Shown here piece by piece: positions 24,780 through 33,217 of a stretch of 64,000 nt of DNA. How positions within the stretch are numbered: the first letter of the stretch is position 1; each line of letters starts with the position of its first letter. Source of the stretch: Streptomyces sp. YIM 130001 (GTDB lineage Bacteria > Actinomycetota > Actinomycetes > Streptomycetales > Streptomycetaceae); NCBI RefSeq assembly GCF_003574445.1, contig NZ_KZ984556.1, forward strand, positions 62,001-126,000, in the 5' to 3' direction. A program made the position numbers and the translations under genes. The notes beneath the pieces were generated by a model. It saw only the letters and a program-made list of their open reading frames with translations. It was not told the origin of the DNA and did not search any database.

Positions 24780-25640
24780 TCACCCTCTGGGTGCCCGGGC
24801 CAGCTGGCGGGACTGGGCGACGAGGCGGCCGGCGGTGTCCCAGACCTCGGCGTCCTCCTCGAGGAAGCCGCCCGCGAGGTTGCGGGTGGTGACGGAGATC
24901 CGGAGCGGGCCCGGCGCGGGACGGCAGCGGATGTGCACGGTGAGCTCGACGGTCGGCACCCAGCCCTTGATGCCCATTTCGAAGGCGGTCGGCGGCAGCG
25001 CGTCCACGGCGAGGAGCAGCGACAGCGGATCGGCGTCGCGGCCGTCGGCGAGTCCGAACCAGGCGCGCATCTCGCCCTTTCCGGACGGCGCTCCGAGCGC
25101 CCAGCCGAGCGTGGCCGGGTCCAGCTTGAGCCGGAGCCGTTCGGTGATCGCGGAGCTGCCGGGGACCGGCGCCGGACCGTCCTCGGGTCCGAAGCAGTGC
25201 TCGACGGGCGGGATGTCCGGGGGCGTGGCGCTGGTGCGCACGTCGTCGGGCAGGGCGTCGAGGTCCCCGTACGAGGCGAGCACGCGTATCCGCTCGATCT
25301 CGCGGCCCTCGGCGTCGTACTGGAAGAGCGAGGCCTGGCCGGTGGAGAGCGTGCGGCCGCCGCGGACGAGTTCGGTACGGACGATCGCCGGGCCCGGCTG
25401 TGAGGCGGTGAGGTAGTGCGCCGAGACGGAGAACGGGTCCGAGTGCGGCAGGGCGTCGGACAGGGCGCGTCCCAGGACGGCGAGCAGGTAGCCGCCGTTG
25501 ACCGCGTTGATGATGGTCCAGCCCGCGGAGAGGTCGACGTCGTAGATGCCGGGCTCGCGTCGCGTCACCGCGGTGTCGCGATCGAACTCGCTGTCGCCGA
25601 CGGCCGCGCACGTGCCGCCCTGTGTCGTGCCCTGAGTCAT
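24780..25640 (-). CDS. Acyl-CoA thioesterase-like (double hotdog) protein
   Basis: This 286-residue protein has two hotdog halves like TesB-type thioesterases. The first contains WTIINAVNGGYLLAVLGRAL and FSVSAHYLTASQPGPA; the second contains PPTAFEMGIKGWVPTVELTVHIR and NLAGGFLEEDAEVWDTAGRLVAQSRQLA. It probably hydrolyses an acyl-CoA in the cytoplasm; the substrate is unknown. The start ATG at 25640 opens MTQGTTQGG, the first plausible start. Confidence 0.82.
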   Translation of the reverse strand: MTQGTTQGGTCAAVGDSEFDRDTAVTRREPGIYDVDLSAGWTIINAVNGGYLLAVLGRALSDALPHSDPFSVSAHYLTASQPGPAIVRTELVRGGRTLSTGQASLFQYDAEGREIERIRVLASYGDLDALPDDVRTSATPPDIPPVEHCFGPEDGPAPVPGSSAITERLRLKLDPATLGWALGAPSGKGEMRAWFGLADGRDADPLSLLLAVDALPPTAFEMGIKGWVPTVELTVHIRCRPAPGPLRISVTTRNLAGGFLEEDAEVWDTAGRLVAQSRQLARAPRG

Positions 25641-25714
25641 GCGCAGCACGCTACAACAAGTTACTACTGAGCGGTAGCTTTCTCTGTCGGAGACGCTGGC
25701 CGCCCGGCGTCGGC

Positions 25715-26383
25715 TCACGCCTCGTCCGGCGTTCCCGACCTGCGGTTCCAGGCCCGCGGTGCCCGCCAGTGGAAGCGCATGGCGAGCATCCGCAGCGAGA
25801 AGGCGGTCACCACCGCGAGGCCGCTGGTCAACGGGTTCAGGGCGTCGAAGCGCAGGCAGAGGGCGACCATGCCCGCGCCGACCATGGCCGGTACGGCGTA
25901 CAGATCGCGGTCCCAGCGCAGCAGGGACGGCACCTCGTTCGCGAGGACGTCACGCAGCACTCCGCCACCGACCGCCGTGGCCAGGCCCAGCGTCGCCGAG
26001 GCGGTGAGCCCCAGGCCGTACTCGTACGCCTTGACCGTGCCCGTGACGCAGAACAGGCCGAGCCCGGCGGCGTCGAAGGTGCTGACCGCCCGGTTGATCC
26101 GCTGCACCTCCGGGTGCAGGAAGTAGACGAGTGTCGCGGCCACCAGCGGAGTGACGAAGTAGGCGAGGTCCGTGAAGGCGGCGGGCGGTACGGCGCCGAT
26201 CACCAGGTCCCGGAAGAGACCGCCGCCGACCGCGGTGACCTCGGCCATCACCGCGATGCCGAACACGTCGAAGTTCTTGCGCACGGCGAGCAGCGCGCCG
26301 GAGATCGCGAAGACGAAGATCCCCGCGACGTCGAGGCCGTGCTGGACGGAGGGCGTGAAGAGGTCCTGGAACACCCGGGTCAT
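25715..26383 (-). CDS. TRIC-type/UPF0126 membrane protein
   Basis: This 222-residue integral membrane protein has about seven hydrophobic segments and an internal duplication. Each half carries a glycine-rich motif, AVGGGLFRDLVIG near 50 and AVGGGVLRDVLANEVP near 135, the hallmark of the UPF0126/TRIC family. Bacterial homologues form potassium-permeable trimers. The ATG at 26383 is chosen over a longer Arg/Pro/Ala-rich upstream frame that looks non-coding. Confidence 0.85.
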   Translation of the reverse strand: MTRVFQDLFTPSVQHGLDVAGIFVFAISGALLAVRKNFDVFGIAVMAEVTAVGGGLFRDLVIGAVPPAAFTDLAYFVTPLVAATLVYFLHPEVQRINRAVSTFDAAGLGLFCVTGTVKAYEYGLGLTASATLGLATAVGGGVLRDVLANEVPSLLRWDRDLYAVPAMVGAGMVALCLRFDALNPLTSGLAVVTAFSLRMLAMRFHWRAPRAWNRRSGTPDEA

Positions 26384-26503
26384 TCTGCCGGGATTCCGGC
26401 CGCACGCCGGACCGCCCGCGCCCGCCCCGGCGGCCAGGGGGGAAGTGGGCCGCGGGGGCGGGCGCCGGGGTCGTGCCATGCGCGGGCACGTCCCGGGGAG
26501 GGG

Positions 26504-29503
26504 TCAGTCCAGTGGCTCGATGCTGACGTTGCGGTACCGGACCTTGTTGTCGTGGTCCTGCAGCTTGATCGACCCCGCTGCCGGACCCTCCGGGGCACCG
26601 TTACCGGTCGGCCCTTCGATGGCCACGTCGTCGTGGACCTTCTGGCCGTTCCACACCACGCTGACCCGGGCGTCCTCGGTCTTCTTGCCGTCCGCGTCGA
26701 AGCGCGCGGCCCGGAACTCGATGTCGTAGGACTGCCAGGTCTCCGGTGGTGTGGCCGCGTTCACGTCCGGCGGTTTCTGCAGATAGATCGATCCCGCCTC
26801 GTTGTTGTCGAGTGTGTCGTCGCCGTAGGAGTCCAGGATCTGGATCTCGTAGCGCTCCTGGATGTAGATGCCGCTGTTGGCGCGGTCCTGGCCGGTCACG
26901 TCGTCCGGCAGCTCGGGCAGCCAGAACTCGGCGTGCAGCTTGAAGTCCTGGAAGTTCTGCTTGGTGCGCAGATCACCCTCGGCCACCTCGATCACGTCGT
27001 CCGTCACCGGCCAGGACGGCGTATCGCCGTTCGGATGCTGCCAGTTGGCCAGGCTGGACGCGCCGTCGAAGAGCTGGATCGGCTCGCCCCGCGGATTGAC
27101 GGTGATCATGTCGAGGTTGACGTGGCCGGTGTCACCCGGGTCGTATCGGTACGACACCGTATTGGCGCCCTTGCGAAGCTTCAGCGGCTCGGACCGCGAG
27201 GACCAGGTGGACCACTCACCGGTGTCCGGCAGTTCCGTCTGTTTCGCCTTCTCCCCGTTGACGTACACGGACAGGGACTTGGTGCCCTTCTCCGGATAGC
27301 CGCCGTTGGCGTAGCGGAGCGCCACGTCGTAGGTGCCGGCCTTCTCCGCCGTCACGTCGAAGGTGGCGGACGCGCCCTCCTCGCCGAAGCCGTCCACGAA
27401 GCCGCTGCCGGAGTAGCCCGCGTGCTCGGTGTCGATGCCCGCGGAGCCGGTGAGGTGCGCCTCCTCCGCCTCGTGGTGGTTGCTCACCGGCTGCTCGCCC
27501 AGCATCGAATTGAGCGTGTACCAGGCCTCGGTGGACCAGAGCGTCTCGCCGTCCGCGGAGCTGAACGGGCGCGGCGAGCGGACGTGCACGACGCGCTTCG
27601 GCTTCAGGCCGTCGACCGCGAGGGTGACCTTCTTGCGGTCGTCGGAGAGCTTCGCCGAGGTGACCTTCAGGGTCTCCTCGCCGATCTTCGGTCCGCCGTA
27701 CTCCGCGGTCGGGGTGTATCCCCACTGCTCGACGGTGTAGCGCTCGGCCAGCTTCTCCACCGTCTCGTCCGAGAGCGGCTTGGTGTACTCGAGCTCGAAG
27801 CCGCCCTCCTTGTGGCGCATGGCGAGGATGTCGAAGGCGTTCTCTCCGTTCGGGGAGAGCTTCTGGAGGCCGTGCTTGAGCTTGCCCTCCTGGCCCCAGT
27901 TGCCGTCCGCGCCCAGTCCGCCGGCGTAGATCGCGCCGTCGGGTCCCTTGCTGATCCGGTTGACCCCGGCCTCCAGGCCCTGGGTGAAGCGGAAGACCGC
28001 ACCCTGGTACTCGCCGTCGACCTTCTCCAGATAGCCGCGCTGGATCCCGCCGTACGTGACGTCGCCGAAGAGCATCTGCCCGGCGAACCGGCCCTCGTCC
28101 AACTGGATGGGATTACTGGGCGAGTTGGCGATCTCGTTCTGCGGCAGCCACAGGACCGGATCGGTGACGGGCTTGTCGTCGAAGGGTCCCGCGGGGTTGG
28201 TGTAGTGGTTGAAGAAGCGGTCCTGCTTGACGTGCACCAGCTTCGACGAGGGCAGCCAGCCGCCCTGGTTGTCGGTGGCGAAGAGTTCACCGTCGGGTCC
28301 CTTGCCGAGACCGTTCGGCGTACGCAGCCCGCCGGCGACCCAACTGACCTTGCCGGTCTCGCGGTTGACCTTGATGGTGGCTCCGCGGTCCTTCGCCGGC
28401 TGCGGGTCGGTGGTGGCGCCGCCGAGGTCGATGGCCACGGACAGGTTCAGGTAGAAGTAGCCGTCCTCGTAGAGCAGGCCGAAGGCGAACTCGTGGAAGT
28501 TGCTGCCGTACGGCCAGGTGGCGACGGTCTTGTAGTCCTCCATCACGCCGTCGCCGTCGCTGTCACCGAGTTCGGTCAGCTCGTGCTTCTGCGAGACGAA
28601 GATCTTGCCGTCCACGACCTTGAGGCCCATCGGCTCCTTCAGGCCCTCGGCGACCTTGGTGGCCTTCACCTTGTCGGGGCCGGTGTCGCCGGTGACGTTG
28701 TCGAGGAGGTAGACCTCACCCTCGATGTTGTCCGTACCGCCCCAGGTACTGACCGCCATGCGGCCGTCCGGCATCCAGTCCATGCCGGTGACCTGCGGTT
28801 CGAAGCCCTCCGGTCGCAGGTCGGTCAGCTTGTGGTCGGGCCGGACCTCGGTCAGCGGCAGTCCGTCGCCGGGGGTGTCCTGGGTGCCTTCGCACTCCTT
28901 GCGGCCGGGAGCGGTGACCCGGACGACGTCGGCGTCGGTGGTGAGCGCCTCGTCCGGCACCACGGCGAAGTCGCCGGCGCCCGGCGGCTTCCAGCCGAGG
29001 GTGAGCTGCTGCTCGCCGTCCCGGTCGAAGTACTCGATACGCAGTGAGTGCGGCCCCTCGGTCAGCTCGACCGTGCCGTCCTTGGGCTCGTCCGCCCCGT
29101 GCGTGCCGTCGTGGTCGATGACCAACTGGTCGTCGATGTACAGGCGGGAGCCGTCGTCACTGGTCAGCCGGAAGTCGTACGAACCGGCCTCGGGAGCATG
29201 GACGTTGCCGAGCGCGTGGGCGACGAACCGGTCACTGAATCCGCCGAAGTCCTCGGGAGTCGACCAGTCGATGTTCGGCTTGAGCTCGTCGGCGTTCGGG
29301 GTCTGGCCCGGTTTGAGGGTGCAGATCTTCTCGAGAGGCGCCTGGACGTCGAAGACGCGCATGGTGACGCCGGGTTCCTGCGGCGGCAGATCCTCTGCCT
29401 GGGCGGGAGACGGGGTGGTGAACGCAAGTCCGCCGGCGGCGACCGCGGCGGCGAGCAGGGTGGTGAGTCGTCTTCGGCCGCGGTGGAACAGTCGTGAGTT
29501 CAA
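26504..29503 (-). CDS. Secreted PA14 / dehydrogenase-like propeller / CBM6 / DUF1080 protein
   Basis: This is a 999-residue exported multidomain protein. A Sec signal (HRGRRRLTTLLAAAVAAGG, then AQA) ends near residue 37. A PA14-like domain (about 45-190) contains SYDFRLTSDDGSRLYIDDQLV. A sugar-dehydrogenase-like propeller (about 235-620) contains VTGMDWMPDGRMAVSTWGG and LGKGPDGELFATDNQGGWLP. A CBM6-like module near 680-810 includes NHHEAEEAHLTG. The C-terminus (about 815-999) is a DUF1080 LamG-like domain (IQLFDGASSLANW). A TTG start at 29503 is preferred for its GGAGG site four bases upstream. The role is probably binding or processing of extracellular carbohydrate; DUF1080 has been linked to 3-keto-glycoside hydrolysis. 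Confidence 0.85.
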   Translation of the reverse strand: MNSRLFHRGRRRLTTLLAAAVAAGGLAFTTPSPAQAEDLPPQEPGVTMRVFDVQAPLEKICTLKPGQTPNADELKPNIDWSTPEDFGGFSDRFVAHALGNVHAPEAGSYDFRLTSDDGSRLYIDDQLVIDHDGTHGADEPKDGTVELTEGPHSLRIEYFDRDGEQQLTLGWKPPGAGDFAVVPDEALTTDADVVRVTAPGRKECEGTQDTPGDGLPLTEVRPDHKLTDLRPEGFEPQVTGMDWMPDGRMAVSTWGGTDNIEGEVYLLDNVTGDTGPDKVKATKVAEGLKEPMGLKVVDGKIFVSQKHELTELGDSDGDGVMEDYKTVATWPYGSNFHEFAFGLLYEDGYFYLNLSVAIDLGGATTDPQPAKDRGATIKVNRETGKVSWVAGGLRTPNGLGKGPDGELFATDNQGGWLPSSKLVHVKQDRFFNHYTNPAGPFDDKPVTDPVLWLPQNEIANSPSNPIQLDEGRFAGQMLFGDVTYGGIQRGYLEKVDGEYQGAVFRFTQGLEAGVNRISKGPDGAIYAGGLGADGNWGQEGKLKHGLQKLSPNGENAFDILAMRHKEGGFELEYTKPLSDETVEKLAERYTVEQWGYTPTAEYGGPKIGEETLKVTSAKLSDDRKKVTLAVDGLKPKRVVHVRSPRPFSSADGETLWSTEAWYTLNSMLGEQPVSNHHEAEEAHLTGSAGIDTEHAGYSGSGFVDGFGEEGASATFDVTAEKAGTYDVALRYANGGYPEKGTKSLSVYVNGEKAKQTELPDTGEWSTWSSRSEPLKLRKGANTVSYRYDPGDTGHVNLDMITVNPRGEPIQLFDGASSLANWQHPNGDTPSWPVTDDVIEVAEGDLRTKQNFQDFKLHAEFWLPELPDDVTGQDRANSGIYIQERYEIQILDSYGDDTLDNNEAGSIYLQKPPDVNAATPPETWQSYDIEFRAARFDADGKKTEDARVSVVWNGQKVHDDVAIEGPTGNGAPEGPAAGSIKLQDHDNKVRYRNVSIEPLD

Positions 29504-29613
29504 GTCTCCTCCAGCGGAATGGCCCCGCTTCGAGTCGAACCGGGGGTCCGTGCGCGCGAAACTCCGAGCTGTTGCGGCGCACACGCTAGGAGACTTCAGC
29601 TGTGCGCGTCCAT

Positions 29614-29638
29614 ACTTTGTCATCGATGAGTTCAAAGT
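29614..29638. promoter_or_regulatory. Inverted repeat upstream of secreted PA14/DUF1080 gene
   Basis: ACTTTG (29614-29619) pairs with CAAAGT (29633-29638), and the interval contains a perfect 10-bp palindrome TCATCGATGA (29620-29629). It lies about 110-135 bp upstream of the TTG start. A repressor site is possible; no regulator gene adjoins it. Confidence 0.4.
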
Positions 29639-29655
29639 CCCGGCACACGCCAAAA

Positions 29656-29691
29656 CGCCGGGCAGGCCCCGGAGTTGGGGCCTGCCCGGCG
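29656..29691. terminator. Bidirectional terminator hairpin
   Basis: A perfect 15-bp stem (CGCCGGGCAGGCCCC / GGGGCCTGCCCGGCG) with a 6-nt loop is flanked by AAAA on the left and TTTT on the right. It therefore works on both strands, ending the leftward oligopeptide operon after 29714. Confidence 0.9.
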
Positions 29692-29713
29692 ATTTTCGGA
29701 CAGCTGCTGCGCG

Positions 29714-31021
29714 CTACTTGGCGGCGGAACTCCCGCCAGTGTCACCGGAGTCGGAGCCGGGCTGGGGAGCGGCTTCGGCCTCGGAGTCGGTGACGGTGTC
29801 GTCAGCCTTGGATGCGGCGGACGCGCCGGACTCGCCGGACACGGCAGGCTTCGCGTCCGCCGACTCTGCCGACGAGCCCTTGGACACGCCCGACGCCTTG
29901 CCCTCGGGCACCTCGACCCCCGCGACCTCCGCGGCCGCAACCGCCGCCGTGAGCAGCACGGTGTCCTGCGGCGCCTGGTCGTCGGCGTTCTCCGGGTGGT
30001 GGCAGGCGACCTGGTGACCGGTGCCGAGCTGCAGCAGCGGCGGCTCCTTGGTCGTGCAGATCTCGGTCGCCTTCCAGCACCGGGTGTGGAAACGGCAGCC
30101 GCTCGGCGGCGAGATCGGCGAGGGCACGTCACCGCGGAGCAGGATGCGGTCGTTCTTGGTCCCACGCCGTGCCGGGTCCGGCACCGGCACCGCGGAGAGC
30201 AGCGCCTTGGTGTACGGGTGCATGGGCTTGGTGTAGAGGTCCTTGCGGTCCGCGAGCTCCACGATCTTGCCCAGGTACATCACCGCGATCCGGTCCGACA
30301 CGTGCCGGATCACCGACAGGTCGTGCGCGATGATCACGTACGTCAGGCCGAGTTCGTCCTGCAGGTCGTCGAGGAGGTTGACCACCTGCGCCTGGATGGA
30401 CACGTCGAGCGCCGAGACCGGCTCGTCCGCGACGACCAGCTTCGGCTTGAGCGCGAGCGCGCGGGCGATGCCGATGCGCTGGCGCTGACCGCCGGAGAAC
30501 TCGTGCGGATAGCGGTTGTAGTGCTCGGGGTTGAGGCCCACCAGGGCGAGCAGCTCCTGGACGGTCTTCTTGACCCCGCCCTCGGGCTGAACCCCCTGCA
30601 ACCGGAACGGCGCACTCACGATGGTGCCGATGGTGTGCCGCGGGTTCAGCGAGGAGTACGGGTCCTGGAAGATCATCTGGACGTCGCGGCGCAGCGGCCG
30701 CATCTTGCCGACGTTCAGATGGGTGATGTCGTGGCCCTCGAACTCGACCCGGCCGCCGGTCGGTTCGAGCAGCCGGGTGATCAGCCGGCCCATGGTCGAC
30801 TTGCCGCAGCCGGACTCGCCGACGACGCCGAGGGTTTCGCCCGGGCGTACCTCGAAGCTCAGTCCGTCGACCGCCTTCACCGCACCGACCTGCCGTTGCA
30901 GCAGGCCCTTCTTGATGGGGAAGTGCTTGACCAGGTTGTCGACCTTGAGCAGCGGCTCGGCCGAACTCCCGGGCTTGTCCGCGGTCTGGTCCGGCTTGGT
31001 CACGTCCGTTTTTTCACTCAC
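29714..31021 (-). CDS. Oligopeptide ABC transporter ATPase (DppF/OppF), operon 1
   Basis: This 435-residue cytoplasmic ATPase has Walker A GESGCGKST near 70, signature FSGGQRQRIGIARAL and Walker B LVVADEPVSALD. The C-terminal oligo_HPY zone contains SGCRFHTRCWKATEIC with cluster-type cysteines. The GTG start overlaps the stop of the upstream ATPase (GTGA). The last 90 or so residues are an unusual Ala/Ser/Glu-rich low-complexity tail (from about 345) not found in operon 2's copy. Confidence 0.93.
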   Translation of the reverse strand: MSEKTDVTKPDQTADKPGSSAEPLLKVDNLVKHFPIKKGLLQRQVGAVKAVDGLSFEVRPGETLGVVGESGCGKSTMGRLITRLLEPTGGRVEFEGHDITHLNVGKMRPLRRDVQMIFQDPYSSLNPRHTIGTIVSAPFRLQGVQPEGGVKKTVQELLALVGLNPEHYNRYPHEFSGGQRQRIGIARALALKPKLVVADEPVSALDVSIQAQVVNLLDDLQDELGLTYVIIAHDLSVIRHVSDRIAVMYLGKIVELADRKDLYTKPMHPYTKALLSAVPVPDPARRGTKNDRILLRGDVPSPISPPSGCRFHTRCWKATEICTTKEPPLLQLGTGHQVACHHPENADDQAPQDTVLLTAAVAAAEVAGVEVPEGKASGVSKGSSAESADAKPAVSGESGASAASKADDTVTDSEAEAAPQPGSDSGDTGGSSAAK

Positions 31022-32115
31022 AGTTTCGGCGCAATCTCTTCGGTCCAGATCCGCGTCCGCTCCTCCTGCGACATGTGGCAGGCGGAGAAGTGCCCGCTGC
31101 CGACCTCGCGGAGTTCCGGGCGGACCGTACGCGTCAGGTTGTCCTTGGGGACGTCGGCGTAGGGGCAACGCGGGTTGAAGGCACAGCCGTCGGGGACGTT
31201 GATGAGGCTGGGCGGGGAGCCCTTGACCGGGATGAGCCGGTCCGTCTCGTCACGGTCGATCCGCGGCATCGAGCCGAGCAGGCCCCAGGTGTAGGGGTGC
31301 TGCGGCTCGTAGAAGACCTTCTCGGCGCTGCCGCGTTCGATGCAGCGGCCGCCGTACATGACCAGGAGGTCGTCGGCCATCTCGGCGACGACGCCCAGGT
31401 CGTGGGTGATCATGATGACCGCGGAGCCGAACTCCTTCTGCAGGTCCCGGATCAGGTCCAGGATCTGCGCCTGCACGGTCACGTCGAGCGCGGTGGTCGG
31501 CTCGTCGGCGATCAGCAGTTCCGGGTTGTTGACCAGGGACATCGCGATCATCGCGCGCTGGCGCATACCGCCGGAGAATTCGTGCGGGTAGCTGCTGAAG
31601 CGCTTGGCCGGCTCCGGGATGCCGACCCGGTCGAGCATCTCGACGGCCCGGGCCTTGGCCTCCTTCTTGCCGACCGGGTGGTGCACCCGGTACGCCTCGG
31701 TGATCTGCGCACCCACCGTGTAGTACGGGTGCAGAGCCGACAGCGGATCCTGGAAGATCATCGCCATCTTGCGGCCACGCAACCGTCGTACGTGGTCGGG
31801 GTCGGCGGCGACGAGGTTCTCGCCGTCCAGCCACACCTCGCCGGACACCTTGGCCTTCTGGTGCAGGCCCATGATGCCGAGCGAGGTGACGGACTTGCCG
31901 GAGCCCGACTCGCCGACGATGCCGAGGGTCTTGCCGCGGCGCACGTCGAAGGAGACGCCGTCGACGGACTTCACCAGACCGTCGTCGGTGTCGAAGTGGA
32001 TCTTGAGGTCCCGTACCGAGAGGAAGGTCTCCTCGGCGGTCCCGGGGACGAGCGCCGTGGGCTCCGAGACAGCCGCCGTGTCCGGCGCGCTCCGCTTCTT
32101 GTCCAGGTCGCTCAC
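31018..32115 (-). CDS. Oligopeptide ABC transporter ATPase (DppD/OppD), operon 1
   Basis: This 365-residue ATPase has Walker A GESGSGKSV near 69, signature FSGGMRQRAMIAMSL, Walker B LLIADEPTTALD and the oligo_HPY cysteine zone (CAFNPRCPYADV near 320). It pairs with the OppF at 29714, and their reading frames overlap by 4 nt, as does the frame with the upstream permease. It forms the motor of a peptide importer. Confidence 0.94.
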   Translation of the reverse strand: MSDLDKKRSAPDTAAVSEPTALVPGTAEETFLSVRDLKIHFDTDDGLVKSVDGVSFDVRRGKTLGIVGESGSGKSVTSLGIMGLHQKAKVSGEVWLDGENLVAADPDHVRRLRGRKMAMIFQDPLSALHPYYTVGAQITEAYRVHHPVGKKEAKARAVEMLDRVGIPEPAKRFSSYPHEFSGGMRQRAMIAMSLVNNPELLIADEPTTALDVTVQAQILDLIRDLQKEFGSAVIMITHDLGVVAEMADDLLVMYGGRCIERGSAEKVFYEPQHPYTWGLLGSMPRIDRDETDRLIPVKGSPPSLINVPDGCAFNPRCPYADVPKDNLTRTVRPELREVGSGHFSACHMSQEERTRIWTEEIAPKL

Positions 32116-33122
32116 GAGTACCTCACCCTGGGGTCGATGGCCGCGTACACCAGGTCCACGATCAGATTGCAGAAGACGATGAAGAAGGCCGCGGTCAAGG
32201 TCACGCCCATGACGATGGGCAGATCACTCTCCCGCACTGCCTGTACGGCATAGGCGCCCATGCCCTGGAACGAGAACACCGACTCGGTCAGGACCGCGCC
32301 GCCCAGCATCAGACCGAAGTCCATGCCGAAGATGGTGACGATCGGGGTGAGCGCGGCGCGCAGCCCGTGCCGGGTGACGACCTTGGACTCGCGTAGACCC
32401 TTGGCACGTGCGGTGCGGATGTAGTCCTCGCTCATCGTCTCCAGCATTCCGGCACGGGTGAGTCGTGCGTAGAGAGCCGAATAGAGGAAGGCGAGGCTGG
32501 CCCAGGGCAACAGCAGGTTCCAGGCCCATTCACCCGGACTCTCCGAGAACGGTACGAACTCGATCGTTTCCCAGATGGGCCATTGCGAGGTGAAGAGGGC
32601 GAGACCCAGCAGACCGGTGAAGAAGATCGGCAGGGAGACGCCGAGCAGGGCGACCGTCATGGAGAGCCGGTCGACGATGGATCCCCGCTTGAGGGCGGAG
32701 ATGACGCCGATGGTGACACCGGAGACGAGCCACAGCACGGCGGCGCCGATGGCGAGGGACAGGGTGACCGGGATGCGCTGGGCGATCTCGGGCCACACCT
32801 CGACGTGGGTCTTGAACGAGTAGCCGAAGCAGGGCCGGCTGCACTCGACCGGGTCGGGGCCGAACTGGTAGTTCGCGCCCATCACGATCGCCTTGACGAA
32901 GTCGTAGTACTGGACGAGGAGGGGCTGGTCTAGGCCCAGGTTCTTCTTGACCGCCGCCACGGACTCGGGGTTGGCGTCCTTGCCGACGTACTGGACGGCA
33001 AGTTGGTCGACGGTCTGTCCGCCGATCCGTGGGACGAGGAAGAAGATCGCGAAGGTGACTGCGCTGACCACCAGCAACAGCATTATCGCGGCGATCACGC
33101 GTCGGATGATGTACGCAGTCAC
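32112..33122 (-). CDS. Oligopeptide ABC transporter permease (DppB/OppB), operon 1
   Basis: This 336-residue membrane protein of the DppB family has about six transmembrane segments. The N-terminus IRRVIAAIMLLLVVSAVTFAIFFL and the coupling loop EDYIRTARAKGLRESKVVTRHGLR are typical. It overlaps the downstream ATPase gene by 4 nt. A strong hairpin in the 95-bp gap separates it from the upstream binding-protein gene. Confidence 0.93.
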   Translation of the reverse strand: MTAYIIRRVIAAIMLLLVVSAVTFAIFFLVPRIGGQTVDQLAVQYVGKDANPESVAAVKKNLGLDQPLLVQYYDFVKAIVMGANYQFGPDPVECSRPCFGYSFKTHVEVWPEIAQRIPVTLSLAIGAAVLWLVSGVTIGVISALKRGSIVDRLSMTVALLGVSLPIFFTGLLGLALFTSQWPIWETIEFVPFSESPGEWAWNLLLPWASLAFLYSALYARLTRAGMLETMSEDYIRTARAKGLRESKVVTRHGLRAALTPIVTIFGMDFGLMLGGAVLTESVFSFQGMGAYAVQAVRESDLPIVMGVTLTAAFFIVFCNLIVDLVYAAIDPRVRYS

Positions 33123-33141
33123 AGCCGATCGGCGCCGGGGC

Positions 33142-33170
33142 CGCCGGACCGGGGGTCGCCCGGTCCGGCG
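33142..33170. terminator. Intercistronic hairpin after binding-protein gene, operon 1
   Basis: A perfect 12-bp stem, CGCCGGACCGGG (33142-33153) and CCCGGTCCGGCG (33159-33170), with a 5-nt loop. It lies between the leftward binding-protein and permease genes and probably attenuates transcription or stabilises the upstream mRNA, so that the binding protein outnumbers the permease. Confidence 0.75.
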
Positions 33171-33217
33171 GACACCGGAGCCTTCACCTGCCTTTCAGAA
33201 TTGCTTGGCGGACGGGG

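Noticed and set aside
25622..29047. Very long open frame on the plus strand opposite the multidomain secreted protein
   Set aside because: It is the GC-rich antisense shadow of the gene at 26504-29503. It has repetitive Val/Gly/Arg/Asp composition, no recognisable domain and no start signal, and spans three unrelated genes.
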